From: Prevotella sp. CAG:1058
Lineage (GTDB): Bacteria; Bacteroidota; Bacteroidia; Bacteroidales; Bacteroidaceae
Direction of reading: 5' to 3'
Length of the DNA stretch: 31,418 nucleotides
Assembly: GCA_000433175.1 (NCBI GenBank)
Contig: HF986709.1
Location: forward strand, 1 to 31,418
The notes below the pieces were generated by a model. That model did no database searches. It saw only the letters and a program-made list of their open reading frames with translations, and had not been told where the DNA came from. Position 1 is the first letter of the stretch. Each line of letters starts with the position of its first letter. Of this stretch, positions 9,992-19,808 are shown one piece after another. The translations under genes and the position numbers were made by a program.

Positions 9992-10258
9992 TTACTTAGC
10001 TTTTTCAATTATTTGAACTAATCTCCATCTCTTTGTCTTACTCAAAGGACGGGTCTCCATAATGAGCACTGTATCACCTACATTTGCTTCATTCTTTTCA
10101 TCATGTGCATGGTACTTCTTTGTCTTCTGGACGAACTTACCATATATAGGGTGCATTTCCTTGAACTTAGCGGCAATAACAATGGTTTTATCCATTTTGT
10201 TGCTTATAACGACACCCGTTCTAGTCTTTCTTAAATTTCTCTTTTCCATCTGAACCAT
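9992..10258 (-). CDS. rpsQ: 30S ribosomal protein S17 (uS17)
   Basis: S17 is a primary 16S rRNA-binding protein with an OB fold. The frame gives 88 residues from the ATG at 10256-10258 ([11 protein letters not shown]). The start at 10249 (MEKRNLRK, 85 residues) agrees better with the usual family N-terminus; neither has a clear ribosome-binding site. Diagnostic parts are [20 protein letters not shown] and [17 protein letters not shown]. rpmC ends 2 bases before the first ATG. Confidence 0.95.
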   Translation of the reverse strand: MVQMEKRNLRKTRTGVVISNKMDKTIVIAAKFKEMHPIYGKFVQKTKKYHAHDEKNEANVGDTVLIMETRPLSKTKRWRLVQIIEKAK

Positions 10259-10260
10259 TG

Positions 10261-10455
10261 TTATTTATTAAGCTCCCTTTCGCGGAGAACTGTTTTCATG
10301 CGCGCTATGTCACGACGAGCAGCCTTAATCTGAGATGGATTCTCTAACGGCGTGATTGCGTGATTCAACTTCATCTGATGGTAATTTGCGACCGCAGTCT
10401 CAAGCCTCTCTACCAAATCCTTGGTTTCAAGCTCTTTTACTTCTTTAATCTTCAT
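10261..10455 (-). CDS. rpmC: 50S ribosomal protein L29 (uL29)
   Basis: L29 lies beside the peptide exit tunnel and helps dock trigger factor and SRP. From the ATG at 10453-10455 it has 64 residues, beginning [19 protein letters not shown] and containing [20 protein letters not shown]. The frame is open two codons further to a TTG at 10461, but that would overlap the rplP stop and does not fit the family. rplP ends 2 bases upstream and rpsQ starts 2 bases downstream, so the trio is tightly packed. Confidence 0.95.
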   Translation of the reverse strand: MKIKEVKELETKDLVERLETAVANYHQMKLNHAITPLENPSQIKAARRDIARMKTVLRERELNK

Positions 10456-10457
10456 AA

Positions 10458-10886
10458 TCAAGCGTTTTTATCGTAATCACGTCTAACAACAAACTTTGTC
10501 TTAACAGGCAACTTCTGTGCAGCAAGACGGAGAGCCTCTTTAGCCACGTCAAAAGGTACGCCTTCAACTTCAAAAAGAATGCGTCCGGGAGTCACAGGAG
10601 CTACCCATCCTGCGGGGTCACCCTTACCTTTACCCATTCGGACATCAGCAGGTTTGCGGGTTATAGGTTTATCTGGGAAAATACGGATCCATACTTGGCC
10701 TTCACGCTGCATATAACGGTTGACAGCGACACGGGCTGCTTCAATCTGGCGGCTGTCCAACCATTTAGCTTCAAGTGTCTTGATGCCAAACGATCCGAAA
10801 GCCAATTGTGTACCCCTGTGGGCGTTGCCTTTATTGCCACGCCCGTCTTGAGGTCTTCTATATTTTACTCTTTTTGGCTGTAACAT
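10458..10886 (-). CDS. rplP: 50S ribosomal protein L16 (uL16)
   Basis: L16 binds near the A site and the peptidyl-transferase centre. The 142-residue protein begins [20 protein letters not shown]. It carries [19 protein letters not shown] and [20 protein letters not shown], the two L16 signature regions. It lies 14 bases after rpsC and 2 bases before the rpmC ATG. Confidence 0.98.
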   Translation of the reverse strand: MLQPKRVKYRRPQDGRGNKGNAHRGTQLAFGSFGIKTLEAKWLDSRQIEAARVAVNRYMQREGQVWIRIFPDKPITRKPADVRMGKGKGDPAGWVAPVTPGRILFEVEGVPFDVAKEALRLAAQKLPVKTKFVVRRDYDKNA

Positions 10887-10900
10887 GATAGCTTCTTTCT

Positions 10901-11620
10901 TTAACGGTTATTGTTTCTCTTACGGTTTACTCTTGATTTGCCGTTAGAGCGTCCGCCCTGCTTCTCCTGCGCGAAATTAATTGTAAGATCACGCTTCTCG
11001 TAAACTTCGCCGCGGCAAATCCAAACCTTGATGCCCAACAGGCCGACCTTGGTCAAAGCCTCAGCCTGGCAGTAGTCGATGTCTGCACGGAATGTATGCA
11101 AAGGTGTACGTCCCTCTTTATACATTTCCTTACGGGCCATTTCAGCTCCATTCAGACGTCCGGTTATCTGTACCTTGATACCTTCAGCTCCTGCACGCAT
11201 TGTGTTAGCTACAGCCGTCTTTATAGCACGACGGTATGCCATCTTACCTTCAATCTGGCGAGCGATGTTATTAGCAACAATTGACGCATCCAGTTCAGGT
11301 TTCTTTACTTCATAGATATTGATCTGAATCTCCTTATCGTAAAGCTTTTTCAGCTCTTCCTTCAATTTATCAACATCCTGGCCGCCTTTACCTATTACAA
11401 GACCCGGGCGGGCAGTACATATTGTGATGGTGACGAGTTTCAATGTGCGCTCAATGACGATACGAGATACACTGGCTTTAGCCAAACGTTCGTTCAGGTA
11501 TTTACGGATTTTCATATCCTCAACAAGGTTGTCTCCAAAGTTCTTACCACCGAACCAATTTGAATCCCAACCTCTGATAATACCGAGACGGTTGCTTATC
11601 GGATTAACTTTCTGTCCCAT
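10901..11620 (-). CDS. rpsC: 30S ribosomal protein S3 (uS3)
   Basis: S3 forms part of the mRNA entry channel and its helicase centre. The protein has 239 residues. The N-terminus [20 protein letters not shown] is typical. A KH domain follows, with [16 protein letters not shown]. The C-terminal domain has [18 protein letters not shown]. The tail is rich in Arg, Asn and Lys. It sits between rplV (8 bases) and rplP (14 bases) in S10-operon order. Confidence 0.98.
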   Translation of the reverse strand: MGQKVNPISNRLGIIRGWDSNWFGGKNFGDNLVEDMKIRKYLNERLAKASVSRIVIERTLKLVTITICTARPGLVIGKGGQDVDKLKEELKKLYDKEIQINIYEVKKPELDASIVANNIARQIEGKMAYRRAIKTAVANTMRAGAEGIKVQITGRLNGAEMARKEMYKEGRTPLHTFRADIDYCQAEALTKVGLLGIKVWICRGEVYEKRDLTINFAQEKQGGRSNGKSRVNRKRNNNR

Positions 11621-11628
11621 TCTGCTTC

Positions 11629-12033
11629 TTATTTTTCGTCATTAGTTTTGGCATCAACAAACAATGTCAAATGGTTACTGCGTTTGCGAATCCTATAACC
11701 ACGTCCCTGGGGTGCGGGTCTCATACGCTTCATCGTAACACCTTCGTCAACGAACACTTTAGATATATAAAGTTCACCATCTTCTGCCTTGCGGTCATTC
11801 TTGACCTCCCAGTTCGCGATGGCAGAGCGGAGAAGTTTCTCAACATCAGCTGCTGCTGCCTTCTTCGAGAACCTCAAGACTCCAAGAGCGCGATTTACTT
11901 CCATACCACGTATCATGTCAACGACATAACGCATCTTACGCGGAGAAGAAGGCACGCCTCTGAGCTTTGCGAAATACAATGTTTTACGGGCTTCCTTAAT
12001 TTTTTCAGCCGCTATTTTTTTTCTTGCTCCCAT
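11629..12033 (-). CDS. rplV: 50S ribosomal protein L22 (uL22)
   Basis: L22 contacts all domains of 23S rRNA and its long loop lines the exit tunnel. The 134-residue protein has [20 protein letters not shown], then [14 protein letters not shown] sequence [20 protein letters not shown] in the tunnel loop. The N-terminus is Lys/Ala-rich and slightly long. It lies 36 bases after rpsS and 8 bases before rpsC. Confidence 0.98.
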   Translation of the reverse strand: MGARKKIAAEKIKEARKTLYFAKLRGVPSSPRKMRYVVDMIRGMEVNRALGVLRFSKKAAAADVEKLLRSAIANWEVKNDRKAEDGELYISKVFVDEGVTMKRMRPAPQGRGYRIRKRSNHLTLFVDAKTNDEK

Positions 12034-12069
12034 TATATTGTCTTTTTATTTTTCAATGGTTAGCCTGCT

Positions 12070-12336
12070 TTACTTCTTATTACCTGCATGACCGCCGAAG
12101 CGACGAGTGAGAGAGAACTCACCAAGCTTGTGGCCGACCATATTTTCGGTAATGTAAACAGGAATGAATTTATTTCCGTTATGAACTGCAACGGTGTGGC
12201 CTACGAAATCAGGTGATATCACCGAAGCTCTGGCCCATGTCTTAACAACACTCTTCTTGCCACTCTCGTTCATCGCGAGAATCTTCTTCTCGAGTGACAC
12301 GTTAATATATGGACCTTTTTTTAATGAACGACTCAT
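12070..12336 (-). CDS. rpsS: 30S ribosomal protein S19 (uS19)
   Basis: S19 is a head protein that pairs with S13 and contacts L5 across the subunit interface. The 88-residue length is standard. It begins [19 protein letters not shown] and ends with [19 protein letters not shown], both diagnostic. rplB ends 21 bases upstream and rplV starts 36 bases downstream. Confidence 0.98.
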   Translation of the reverse strand: MSRSLKKGPYINVSLEKKILAMNESGKKSVVKTWARASVISPDFVGHTVAVHNGNKFIPVYITENMVGHKLGEFSLTRRFGGHAGNKK

Positions 12337-12357
12337 AATTTACACTAGTTAACTTGA

Positions 12358-13185
12358 TTATTTCTTATTAGCTCTTTCAATGATATACTTGTTAGAAAGC
12401 TTCTTAGGAGCCCTAGTCTTGAGACCCTTAGCGTACAAGCCCTTGCGTGAACGTGGATGTCCTCCTGACTGGCGTCCTTCACCACCACCCATCGGGTGAT
12501 CGTGCGGGTTCATAACAACACCACGGTTGTGAGGACGACGACCAAGCCAACGAGAGCGTCCTGCCTTACCAGATTGCTCAAGAGCGTGATCTGAATTGCC
12601 CACACTACCTACAGTAGCCTTACAAGCACTGAGAATCTGGCGAGTCTCACCAGAAGGGAGCTTAACTACACAATAACTGCCTTCACGAGAAGTCAACTGA
12701 GCGAAATTACCAGCCGAACGAACGAGCAGCGCACCCTGTCCCGGACGCAATTCAATGTTGTGAATTACCGTACCGACAGGTATGTTTGCCAAAGGAAGCG
12801 CGTTACCAATCTCAGGCGCCGCGTCCTTGCCAGACATAAGGGTTGCACCTACCTGCAGTCCGTTAGGAGCAATAATGTAACGTTTTTCACCATCAGCATA
12901 ATACAACAAAGCGATACGAGCCGAACGGTTCGGATCGTATTCGATTGTCTTAACTACAGCTGGAACACCATCTTTCTCACGCTTAAAGTCGATGAAACGA
13001 TACTTTCTCTTATGACCACCACCGAGGTAGCGCATGGTCATCTTACCAGTATTGTTTCGACCGCCGGTAGAACGTTTACCATAAACGAGAGACTTCTCTG
13101 GTACGGATGCAGTAATCTCCTCGAACGTACCAATAATCTTGTGTCTTTGACCCGGAGTTACCGGTTTAAATTTACGTACTGCCAT
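12358..13185 (-). CDS. rplB: 50S ribosomal protein L2 (uL2)
   Basis: L2 is needed for subunit joining and peptidyl-transferase activity. The 275-residue length is standard. The N-terminal OB-like part has [20 protein letters not shown]. The C-terminal signature around the functional His reads [18 protein letters not shown]. The tail [16 protein letters not shown] is typical. It lies 8 bases after rplW and 21 before rpsS. Confidence 0.98.
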   Translation of the reverse strand: MAVRKFKPVTPGQRHKIIGTFEEITASVPEKSLVYGKRSTGGRNNTGKMTMRYLGGGHKRKYRFIDFKREKDGVPAVVKTIEYDPNRSARIALLYYADGEKRYIIAPNGLQVGATLMSGKDAAPEIGNALPLANIPVGTVIHNIELRPGQGALLVRSAGNFAQLTSREGSYCVVKLPSGETRQILSACKATVGSVGNSDHALEQSGKAGRSRWLGRRPHNRGVVMNPHDHPMGGGEGRQSGGHPRSRKGLYAKGLKTRAPKKLSNKYIIERANKK

Positions 13186-13193
13186 TTTTTATT

Positions 13194-13487
13194 TTAGATA
13201 TTGCTGTAAAAATCAATTGTGTCGCCCTCTTTCAGGGTAACGATTGCCTTCTTGTATGCGTTTTTCTGGCCTCTAATCAGTCCGGCCTTAGTATAGCGGG
13301 CAGAACGCTTGCCTGCATAACGCATAGTATTTACGTCTTCAACCGTAACATTATACAGACTCTCGACTTCTTTCTTAATTTGGAGTTTGTTAGCCTCAGG
13401 ACGTACAATGAAGCCGTAGCGGTTAGGCCACTTGTCTGTAATCTTGGTCATCTTCTCAGTGACCAATGGTTTTATGATAAATGCCAT
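13194..13487 (-). CDS. rplW: 50S ribosomal protein L23 (uL23)
   Basis: L23 lies at the tunnel exit and is the main docking site for trigger factor and SRP. The 97-residue protein has PLVTEKMTKITDKWPNRYGF, VNTMRYAGKRSARYTKAG and KKAIVTLKEGDTIDFYSNI. An AAGGAG motif (13496-13501) stands 8 bases before the ATG. rplD ends 16 bases upstream. Confidence 0.98.
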   Translation of the reverse strand: MAFIIKPLVTEKMTKITDKWPNRYGFIVRPEANKLQIKKEVESLYNVTVEDVNTMRYAGKRSARYTKAGLIRGQKNAYKKAIVTLKEGDTIDFYSNI

Positions 13488-13503
13488 ATACTTTTCTCCT
13501 TGT

Positions 13504-14133
13504 TTACTTGTTTAAGATTTCGTCGATAGCCTTCAGCGAATTCTCAGTCATGACAACCACGTCAGCATCCAAAACCTTATAGGTGTTCAGAGTTGAAGCT
13601 GGCATCACAACGGTGCGCTGCAAATTACGAGCCGACAAATATACGTTTTTATTTGTTTCCGGCAAAAGGAACAGCAATTTCTTGCCTTCAACTTTAAGAT
13701 TTTTAGTAATATTTACAAAATCTTTTGTCTTTGGAGCGTCAAGATTGAAATCTTCAACAACAATTATCGAATCTTCCTTAGCCTTATATGACAAAGCGCT
13801 CTTACGTGCAAGGATGGTAACCTTATGGTTAAGTTTTATGCTATAGTCGCGGGGTGTCGGACCAAATACGCGGCCACCACCTCTGAGCAACGGTGAGTTG
13901 ATATCACCACGGCGAGCACCGCCGCCGCCCTTCTGGCGACCGAGCTTACGGGTAGAACCTGCATGCTCGCTTCTTTCCTTTGACTTAGCCGTTCCCTGGC
14001 GCTGAGCAGCCATATAGCGCTTTACGTCGAGATAAAGAACATGGTCGTTTGGTTCAATTCCGAAGATAGATTCGTTTAACGTAACCTTTCTTCCAGTGTT
14101 TTCACCTTTGATATTTAATACGTTAATTTCCAT
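13504..14133 (-). CDS. rplD: 50S ribosomal protein L4 (uL4)
   Basis: L4 binds 23S rRNA and its loop reaches into the exit tunnel. From the ATG at 14131-14133 the protein has 209 residues, beginning [19 protein letters not shown]. The frame runs 11 codons further to a TTG, but the ATG matches the family and overlaps the rplC stop by one base. The loop region has [21 protein letters not shown]. coli L4 represses the S10 operon; no equivalent leader is recognised here. Confidence 0.97.
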   Translation of the reverse strand: MEINVLNIKGENTGRKVTLNESIFGIEPNDHVLYLDVKRYMAAQRQGTAKSKERSEHAGSTRKLGRQKGGGGARRGDINSPLLRGGGRVFGPTPRDYSIKLNHKVTILARKSALSYKAKEDSIIVVEDFNLDAPKTKDFVNITKNLKVEGKKLLFLLPETNKNVYLSARNLQRTVVMPASTLNTYKVLDADVVVMTENSLKAIDEILNK

Positions 14134-14747
14134 TATTTCTGAATTAAAACGGTTGAACCTTTGCAACCAGCAACACTACCCTTCACCAAGATGAGGTTAT
14201 GCTCCGGTATTACTTTTAACACTTTGAGGTTTTGGGTTGTAACCCTGTCACCACCCATCTGGCCGGCCATGCGCATTCCCTTGAACACCTTTGCAGGATA
14301 AGAACATGCACCGATAGAACCCGGCTTGCGGGCGCGGTCGTCCTGACCGTGAGTACTCTGGCCTACACCACCGAAGCCATGACGCTTCATTACACCCTGG
14401 AAACCTTTACCTTTAGAGGTACCAACAACGTCAACGAAAGTTGCATCGTTGAAGATTTCGACAGTGATGGTGTCACCGAGGTTGTACTCCTCGTCAAACT
14501 TGAACTCGGCCAAGTGTCTCTTCGGTGTTGTTCCAGCCTTCTTGAATATGCCCTGCATAGACATGGTGGTGTTCTTTTCCTTAGCCTCACCAAAGCCTAA
14601 CTGCACAGCCTTGTAACCGTCCTTCTCAACGGTCTTAACCTGGGTAACAACACAAGGACCAGCTTCGATAACAGTGCACGGTACATTCTTACCGTCGGCA
14701 CTGAAAACGGATGTCATTCCGATTTTTCTTCCAATTAATCCTGGCAT
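14133..14747 (-). CDS. rplC: 50S ribosomal protein L3 (uL3)
   Basis: L3 is one of the proteins that start 50S assembly, and its loops reach toward the peptidyl-transferase centre. The 204-residue product begins [20 protein letters not shown]. It carries [19 protein letters not shown] and [19 protein letters not shown], both L3 signatures. It lies 23 bases after rpsJ and overlaps rplD by one base. Confidence 0.98.
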   Translation of the reverse strand: MPGLIGRKIGMTSVFSADGKNVPCTVIEAGPCVVTQVKTVEKDGYKAVQLGFGEAKEKNTTMSMQGIFKKAGTTPKRHLAEFKFDEEYNLGDTITVEIFNDATFVDVVGTSKGKGFQGVMKRHGFGGVGQSTHGQDDRARKPGSIGACSYPAKVFKGMRMAGQMGGDRVTTQNLKVLKVIPEHNLILVKGSVAGCKGSTVLIQK

Positions 14748-14770
14748 TTCAATTATTATTAAAAATTAAA

Positions 14771-15076
14771 CTATACTTTGATTTCAACCTCTACACCGCT
14801 GGGCAACTCAAGTTTCATAAGAGCGTCAACCGTCTTTGCAGTAGAACTGTAAATGTCAATAAGGCGCTTGTAATCGCTCAACTGGAACTGCTCACGAGAC
14901 TTTTTGTTAACGAAAGTACTGCGGTTTACAGTAAAAATACGCTTGTGTGTAGGGAGTGGAATAGGACCGCTTACAATTGCGCCGGTTGCCTTCACAGCCT
15001 TCACGATTTTCTCTGCTGACTTGTCAACCAATTTGTGGTCGTAAGACTTCAGCTTGATTCTGATTTTCTGACTCAT
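14771..15076 (-). CDS. rpsJ: 30S ribosomal protein S10 (uS10)
   Basis: S10 is a head protein; in some bacteria it also acts as NusE, coupling transcription to translation. The 101-residue product begins [20 protein letters not shown] and contains [18 protein letters not shown]. fusA ends 103 bases upstream. That is the third-longest gap in the cluster, but no promoter-like box is seen in it, so fusA and rpsJ probably share a transcript. Confidence 0.98.
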   Translation of the reverse strand: MSQKIRIKLKSYDHKLVDKSAEKIVKAVKATGAIVSGPIPLPTHKRIFTVNRSTFVNKKSREQFQLSDYKRLIDIYSSTAKTVDALMKLELPSGVEVEIKV

Positions 15077-15179
15077 GTTTTTGACTTTAATTTATAATTT
15101 TAAATCAACAAGAGAAGAGGTACGCCCGTTAAGAGTCATTCGCTAACGTGGCGCCTCATTCTCTTTATAGTTTATCGGA

Positions 15180-17297
15180 TTATACCAAATCTACGCGGCC
15201 CTTTATTTCCTCAAGCACAGTCTTTGCGATTGAGCTTGACAGAGGTGCGTGGTGATCGTACTCCATAGAGCTTGTTGCACGACCTGAAGTAATGGTACGC
15301 AGTGCGGTTACGTAGCCGAACATTTCTGCCAGCGGAACCATAGCCTTGATGATGCGGGCGCCGCTACGTGTCTCGTCCATGCCTTCTACCTGTCCGCGAC
15401 GCTTGTTCAAGTCGCCGATAACGTCACCCATGTTCTCTTCAGGAGTTACGACCTCGAGCTTCATGATAGGCTCCATCAGCACCGGACCAGCCTTGACGCA
15501 AGCGTTCTTATAAGCATTGATTGCTGCGATTTCGAAAGACAACTGGTCTGAGTCTACCGGGTGGAACGAACCGTCGAGCAGAGTAACCTTAAGGCTGTCC
15601 ATAGGATAACCGCCGAGCACACCGCTCTTCATTGCAGTCTCGAAGCCCTTCTGAACTGACGGGATGAATTCCTTAGGAATGTTACCACCCTTCACCTCGT
15701 TGATGAACTGCAGTCCGCCTTCCTTGTAATCCTCGTCGATAGGACCAACGTTTACTATGATGTCGGCAAACTTACCGCGACCACCACTCTGCTTCTTGTA
15801 AACCTCGCGCAGGTTGACAGTCTTGGTGATAGCTTCCTTGTAGTTAACCTGAGGCTTACCCTGGTTACACTCAACCTTGAACTCTCTCTTCAGACGGTCG
15901 AGGATGATGTCGAGGTGAAGCTCACCCATACCTGAGATTACGGTCTGGCCGCTCTGCTCGTCAGTATGAACGGTGAATGTCGGGTCTTCCTCTGCAAGTT
16001 TTGCAAGACCGATACCCAACTTGTCAACGTCTGCCTGGCTCTTCGGCTCAACTGCGATACCGATAACAGGGTCAGGGAATGTTATTGACTCGAGTACGAT
16101 AGGATGGCCTTCGTCGCAAAGCGTATCACCGGTGCGGATATCCTTGAAACCAACGCCTGCACCTATATCGCCAGCATCGATGGCCTCCATAGGAACCTGC
16201 TTGTTAGAGTTCATCTGGAACAAACGGCTTACACGCTCTTTCTTGCCAGAACGAGTGTTATAAACGTAAGAACCAGCCTCTACCTTACCTGAATAAACGC
16301 GGAAGAATACCAAGCGGCCTACATACGGGTCAGTTGCGATCTTGAATGCAAGAGCCGAAGTAGGAGCTTCCTCTGACGGCTTGCGGTCTTCCTCTTCTCC
16401 AGTTGTCGGGTTGGTACCTACGATATTCGGAGTGTCAAGAGGTGACGGAAGGAATGCGCAAACATAGTCGAGCAGGGTCTGAACGCCCTTGTTCTTGAAT
16501 GAAGAACCGCAAAGCATAGGAGTACACTGCATTGCGAGAGTACCCTTGCGGATTGCAGCTATGATTTCCTCTTCAGTGATAGAGTTAGGATCGTCGAAAT
16601 ATTTCTCCATGAGAGCCTCGTCATACTCGGCTGCAGCCTCGAGGAGCTTTCCTCTCCACTCGTCAGCCTCGTCCTTGAGGTCAGCAGGGATATCGTCAAT
16701 CTCATATTCTGCGCCCATTGTCTCGTCGTGCCAGTAAATGGCCTTCATCTTAATCAGGTCAACAAGTCCCTTGAAAGTTTCCTCGCTGCCGATAGGAATG
16801 ACAAGTGATACAGGATTTGCTCCAAGTACGTCCTTCATCTGGCGGAGAACGTCAAAATAGTCGGCACCCGAACGGTCCATCTTGTTGACATAACCAAGAC
16901 GCGGAACATTGTACTTGTCAGCCTGGCGCCATACTGTCTCTGACTGCGGCTGAACACCGCCCACAGCACAGTAAGTTGCAACGGCTCCGTCGAGCACACG
17001 CAGAGAACGCTCAACCTCGGCGGTAAAGTCAACGTGTCCCGGAGTGTCAATCAAGTTTATCTTAAACCGCTTGTTGTTGTATTGCCAATAACAAGTAGTT
17101 GCAGCAGAAGTAATAGTAATACCACGCTCCTGCTCCTGTGCCATCCAGTCCATTGTAGCGGCACCGTCATGAACCTCGCCAATCTTGTGAGTCTTACCTG
17201 TGTAGAACAGGATACGCTCAGAAGTCGTCGTCTTACCGGCATCGATGTGGGCCATGATACCGATATTGCGGGTCAAATGTAAATCTTGCTTTGCCAT
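15180..17297 (-). CDS. fusA: Elongation factor G
   Basis: EF-G is the GTPase that drives translocation and, with RRF, ribosome recycling. The 705-residue length is standard. The G domain shows AHIDAGKT at 16-23, RGITI at 59-63, DTPGH at 85-89 and NKMD at 139-142. Domains II to V follow in normal order, with the domain IV region [19 protein letters not shown] near residue 500 and the C-terminal [20 protein letters not shown]. It lies between rpsG (22-base gap) and rpsJ. Many Bacteroidetes have further EF-G paralogues elsewhere; this is the str-operon copy. Confidence 0.97.
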   Translation of the reverse strand: MAKQDLHLTRNIGIMAHIDAGKTTTSERILFYTGKTHKIGEVHDGAATMDWMAQEQERGITITSAATTCYWQYNNKRFKINLIDTPGHVDFTAEVERSLRVLDGAVATYCAVGGVQPQSETVWRQADKYNVPRLGYVNKMDRSGADYFDVLRQMKDVLGANPVSLVIPIGSEETFKGLVDLIKMKAIYWHDETMGAEYEIDDIPADLKDEADEWRGKLLEAAAEYDEALMEKYFDDPNSITEEEIIAAIRKGTLAMQCTPMLCGSSFKNKGVQTLLDYVCAFLPSPLDTPNIVGTNPTTGEEEDRKPSEEAPTSALAFKIATDPYVGRLVFFRVYSGKVEAGSYVYNTRSGKKERVSRLFQMNSNKQVPMEAIDAGDIGAGVGFKDIRTGDTLCDEGHPIVLESITFPDPVIGIAVEPKSQADVDKLGIGLAKLAEEDPTFTVHTDEQSGQTVISGMGELHLDIILDRLKREFKVECNQGKPQVNYKEAITKTVNLREVYKKQSGGRGKFADIIVNVGPIDEDYKEGGLQFINEVKGGNIPKEFIPSVQKGFETAMKSGVLGGYPMDSLKVTLLDGSFHPVDSDQLSFEIAAINAYKNACVKAGPVLMEPIMKLEVVTPEENMGDVIGDLNKRRGQVEGMDETRSGARIIKAMVPLAEMFGYVTALRTITSGRATSSMEYDHHAPLSSSIAKTVLEEIKGRVDLV

Positions 17298-17319
17298 GTT
17301 TCTTTTTACCTAACTATTT

Positions 17320-17796
17320 TTAAAACCTGAAGTGAGCGAATGCACGGTTAGCCTCAGCCATGCGGTGCATGTCTTCCTTACGCTTGAAAGCGCCGCCCTG
17401 ATTATTGTAAGCGTCCATGATCTCAGCAGCCAGCTTGTCAGCCATAGTCTTGCCGCCGCGCTTGCGTGCAAAGTTGATCATGTTCTTCATAGAGATGCTC
17501 TCCTTGCGGTCGGGACGGATTTCCGTAGGCACCTGGAAGGTAGCACCACCGATACGGCGGCTCTTAACCTCAACCTGCGGAGTGATGTTGTCAAGGGCGG
17601 CCTTCCATATTTCAAGGGCAGACTTCTCCTCGTTGCTCATCTTCTCCTTTACGGTATCCAATGCTTTGTAGAAAATCTCATAAGATGTATTCTTCTTTCC
17701 GTCATACATCAGATGATTTACGAACTTTGAGACCTTTTGGTCGTTGTAAACCGGATCCGGAAGGATCACACGCTTCTTTGGTTTTGCTTTTCTCAT
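17320..17796 (-). CDS. rpsG: 30S ribosomal protein S7 (uS7)
   Basis: S7 nucleates assembly of the 30S head and contacts E-site tRNA. The 158-residue product begins [20 protein letters not shown]. It has [20 protein letters not shown] and ends [15 protein letters not shown], all typical. It starts 141 bases after rpsL, the longest gap in the cluster. In E. coli S7 binds the rpsL-rpsG gap to repress; only a short 4-bp hairpin is visible here, so such control cannot be claimed. Confidence 0.98.
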   Translation of the reverse strand: MRKAKPKKRVILPDPVYNDQKVSKFVNHLMYDGKKNTSYEIFYKALDTVKEKMSNEEKSALEIWKAALDNITPQVEVKSRRIGGATFQVPTEIRPDRKESISMKNMINFARKRGGKTMADKLAAEIMDAYNNQGGAFKRKEDMHRMAEANRAFAHFRF

Positions 17797-17937
17797 TCCT
17801 TTTTTGAAATTAATTCTGCATGGGGCTGTTCACTTGTCTTCAGCGTCCCCTCCGGGACTGCTTACTCAACCTTTATAACAAATCTCCAGCAAAACGTTTA
17901 AATAAAATGTCTGTTGTCCTTTTACTTTAAAGACTTA

Positions 17938-18318
17938 TTACTTCTTGGCTTTCGGGCGCTTAGCTCCGTACTTTGAACGGCGCTGTGTGCGGTTAGCTAC
18001 GCCTGCGGTGTCAAGAGTACCGCGAACGATGTGGTAACGTACACCGGGAAGGTCCTTCACACGACCACCACGTACCAGTACGATAGAGTGCTCCTGAAGG
18101 TTGTGTCCCTCTCCCGGTATGTAAGAGTTAACTTCCTTCTGGTTTGTCAAACGAACACGGGCAACTTTACGCATTGCCGAATTAGGTTTCTTCGGGGTTG
18201 TTGTGTACACACGAACACATACGCCACGACGCTGCGGACATGAGTCCAAAGCCGGCGATTTGCTCTTGTCAACAAGCGCCTTTCTACCTTTTCTTACCAA
18301 TTGTTGAATTGTAGGCAT
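17938..18318 (-). CDS. rpsL: 30S ribosomal protein S12 (uS12)
   Basis: S12 sits at the decoding centre and is the classical streptomycin-resistance locus. The 126-residue product has the conserved [19 protein letters not shown] and [17 protein letters not shown]. The lysines whose change gives streptomycin resistance are intact: Lys43, Lys44 and Lys88 here (42, 43 and 87 in E. coli numbering without the Met). It is the first gene of the cluster, with a promoter box about 80 bases upstream. Confidence 0.98.
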   Translation of the reverse strand: MPTIQQLVRKGRKALVDKSKSPALDSCPQRRGVCVRVYTTTPKKPNSAMRKVARVRLTNQKEVNSYIPGEGHNLQEHSIVLVRGGRVKDLPGVRYHIVRGTLDTAGVANRTQRRSKYGAKRPKAKK

Positions 18319-18399
18319 TGTTGTTAATTTTTAGTTATATATTGTTTTGTTATTTTCTATCTTTAAGCAACAATCTGAAACACAGACCATTTTGGGCTG

Positions 18400-18407
18400 C
18401 AAAGGTA
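18400..18407 (-). promoter_or_regulatory. -7 box of the rpsL (str/S10/spc/alpha) promoter
   Basis: The minus strand reads TACCTTTG, an exact match to the Bacteroidetes -7 consensus TAnnTTTG. No good TTTG -33 box stands at 19-21 bases upstream; that region is simply AT-rich. Transcription would begin near 18393, giving a leader of about 75 bases before rpsL. Confidence 0.7.
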
Positions 18408-18782
18408 CGAATAATTATTTAAATCACCTAATTATAAGAATTTCAAATCACGGACATTACCACTTTATTTAAATAATATAATATTCGTTTTAATATTTTA
18501 ACTTAATCATCCCTAAACAACCCGGACATTGTTGTTCCCAAAATGTTATTGTAATATACAATTAACGTGTTTTTATTCTCACATGGTAAAGACAAAGGCA
18601 GACTTGCTACGGTAACCGACCGGCACAACAAGCCGCATCCTTCACTTTTCTGCATGTGCGCGCATGCAAGCAGGAGCCGACAGCATAGCCAATAACAGGC
18701 GGCGCCGGCACAACCGGCAGCGACACCTGACTACACACCTCAACCTGCCACGGTGATTATGGCAAAGAAGGATGCATGGGCC
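18408..18782. other. Non-coding stretch between the rpsL promoter and the DUF3467 terminator
   Basis: The rpsL-facing part (to about 18560) is very AT-rich and could be an upstream activating region for the ribosomal promoter. The remainder is GC-richer. I see no credible coding frame, RNA gene or repeat array; the only notable item is a small palindromic segment near 18653-18668. Confidence 0.5.
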
Positions 18783-18786
18783 GGAT

Positions 18787-18826
18787 AAAAAAGACAAAGC
18801 CCATTAAGGCGCTGGCACCTTAATGG
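18787..18826 (-). terminator. Intrinsic terminator after the DUF3467 gene
   Basis: Perfect 9-bp arms at 18801-18809 and 18818-18826 enclose an 8-base loop. Six T follow on the minus strand (18787-18792) after a short spacer. It lies about 25 bases past the DUF3467 stop and so separates that transcript from rpsL. Confidence 0.75.
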
Positions 18827-18851
18827 ACTAATTATGATGTAAAATTCGGCA

Positions 18852-19172
18852 TTACGCCTCACCCTTGTTTATATTGAAAGGAGCTATCGTGCCCTTTTCC
18901 TGCTGCGGCAGCTTAATCGGACCGAAAGCGTTCTCGTACCTTACTATATTGTCCTTCAACGCCATCAACAGGCGCTTTGCGTGCTCGGGTGCAAGCACCA
19001 CGCGCGATTTAACCATAGCCTTGGGCACACCGGGAAGTATGCGTGCAAAGTCGAGTACAAAGTCTGAACTTGAGTGTGTTATGATGGCAAAGTTGGCGTA
19101 TTCGCCCTGAGCCACATCCTGGGGCAGTTCTATCTGCAACTGTCCCGGCTTGTTGTTATTGTTATTTTCCAT
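18852..19172 (-). CDS. DUF3467 family protein
   Basis: A 106-residue protein of unknown molecular function. It is soluble, with an Asn-rich start (MENNNNNKPGQLQIELP) and the core GEYANFAIITHSSSDFVLDF followed by SRVVLAPEHAKRLLMALKDN, which I recognise as DUF3467. There is no signal peptide or membrane segment. From memory, Bacteroidetes usually carry this gene between rpoC and rpsL, suggesting a link to transcription or translation. Here it keeps its place beside rpsL, but rpoC is not next to it on the other side. It has its own promoter box and terminator. Confidence 0.85.
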   Translation of the reverse strand: MENNNNNKPGQLQIELPQDVAQGEYANFAIITHSSSDFVLDFARILPGVPKAMVKSRVVLAPEHAKRLLMALKDNIVRYENAFGPIKLPQQEKGTIAPFNINKGEA

Positions 19173-19269
19173 TTCTCTTTAATATATATTTAATTAGGTA
19201 TATCCTTTATCTATCCGCGCTCGATGCGCCCGGCTTGCCACAACGGCCGCTTTGCAACGCTCAACAATG

Positions 19270-19277
19270 CAAAGATA
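19270..19277 (-). promoter_or_regulatory. -7 box upstream of the DUF3467 gene
   Basis: The minus strand reads TATCTTTG, matching TAnnTTTG, 97 bases before the DUF3467 ATG. The -33 position holds only a T-rich stretch without TTTG. The leader would be about 90 bases. Confidence 0.6.
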
Positions 19278-19328
19278 ATCCTTTTTATCCGAAAAAAGAA
19301 AGATTATGACAAATCTTTAAACAAAATG

Positions 19329-19790
19329 TCATCTCAGCTCGATCATCCACCCTAACGAATCCAGCCCTCTCCTGTCAAGCTCGATTTTCCTGCAGAACAT
19401 ACGGTGCTTCACAATCGTATCCCATGGCACGTTGAAGAAAACGGAATCGCTAATAAAATAAAAACGCAAACGCCCGTCACGGCTCATTTCAAAAGAATTT
19501 TCTGCCAGCGGCCGGCGCAAGTGCGACTCAGGCAGAATGTAATAATCCGTCTTCACCACGCCCTTTTTATGCTCGTCAAACGATTTCAACTCAGCCGAAC
19601 ATACGCTGCCGTCACGCTGACCATCCTCATCGAAGCCCGTAACATAACAGACATAGCAGCTGTCAGTGAAGTTTACAAGCATTACGCCCGACCGCCGGGA
19701 AGGATAATCCGGCAACAACTTATCCGCCGACGCAAACAATAGGTATGCGACCATTATCAGCAACAAACATGACTCCACCACCCTACGCAT
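19329..19790 (-). CDS. Small exported protein, paralogue of the next gene upstream
   Basis: Function unknown. From the ATG at 19788-19790 it has 153 residues; a TTG at 19805 is a less likely start. Residues about 7-25 (ESCLLLIMVAYLLFASA) form a signal peptide or membrane anchor. The mature part is β-rich, with VMLVNFTDSCYVCYV. The end, FYFISDSVFFNVPWDTIVKH and LDSLGWMIELR, closely matches the neighbouring gene at 19809-20246, so the two are a tandem duplication. Such small exported proteins, with WDTIVK and a final D.L.W motif, recur in Bacteroidales from memory. As the last gene behind an RHS tip it may be an immunity protein; that is inference. Confidence 0.7.
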   Translation of the reverse strand: MRRVVESCLLLIMVAYLLFASADKLLPDYPSRRSGVMLVNFTDSCYVCYVTGFDEDGQRDGSVCSAELKSFDEHKKGVVKTDYYILPESHLRRPLAENSFEMSRDGRLRFYFISDSVFFNVPWDTIVKHRMFCRKIELDRRGLDSLGWMIELR

Positions 19791-19808
19791 ATTGAAACAA
19801 AGCAAAAT

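Noticed and set aside
15077..15179. Possible internal promoter or L4-type leader before rpsJ
   Set aside because: No TAnnTTTG box and no long stem are visible in the 103 bases.
17797..17937. S7-type autoregulatory site in the rpsL-rpsG gap
   Set aside because: Only a 4-bp hairpin can be drawn; not enough to claim a regulatory structure.
18653..18668. Palindromic GCATG...CATGC segment
   Set aside because: Short and isolated; no gene end, promoter or repeat copy is associated with it.
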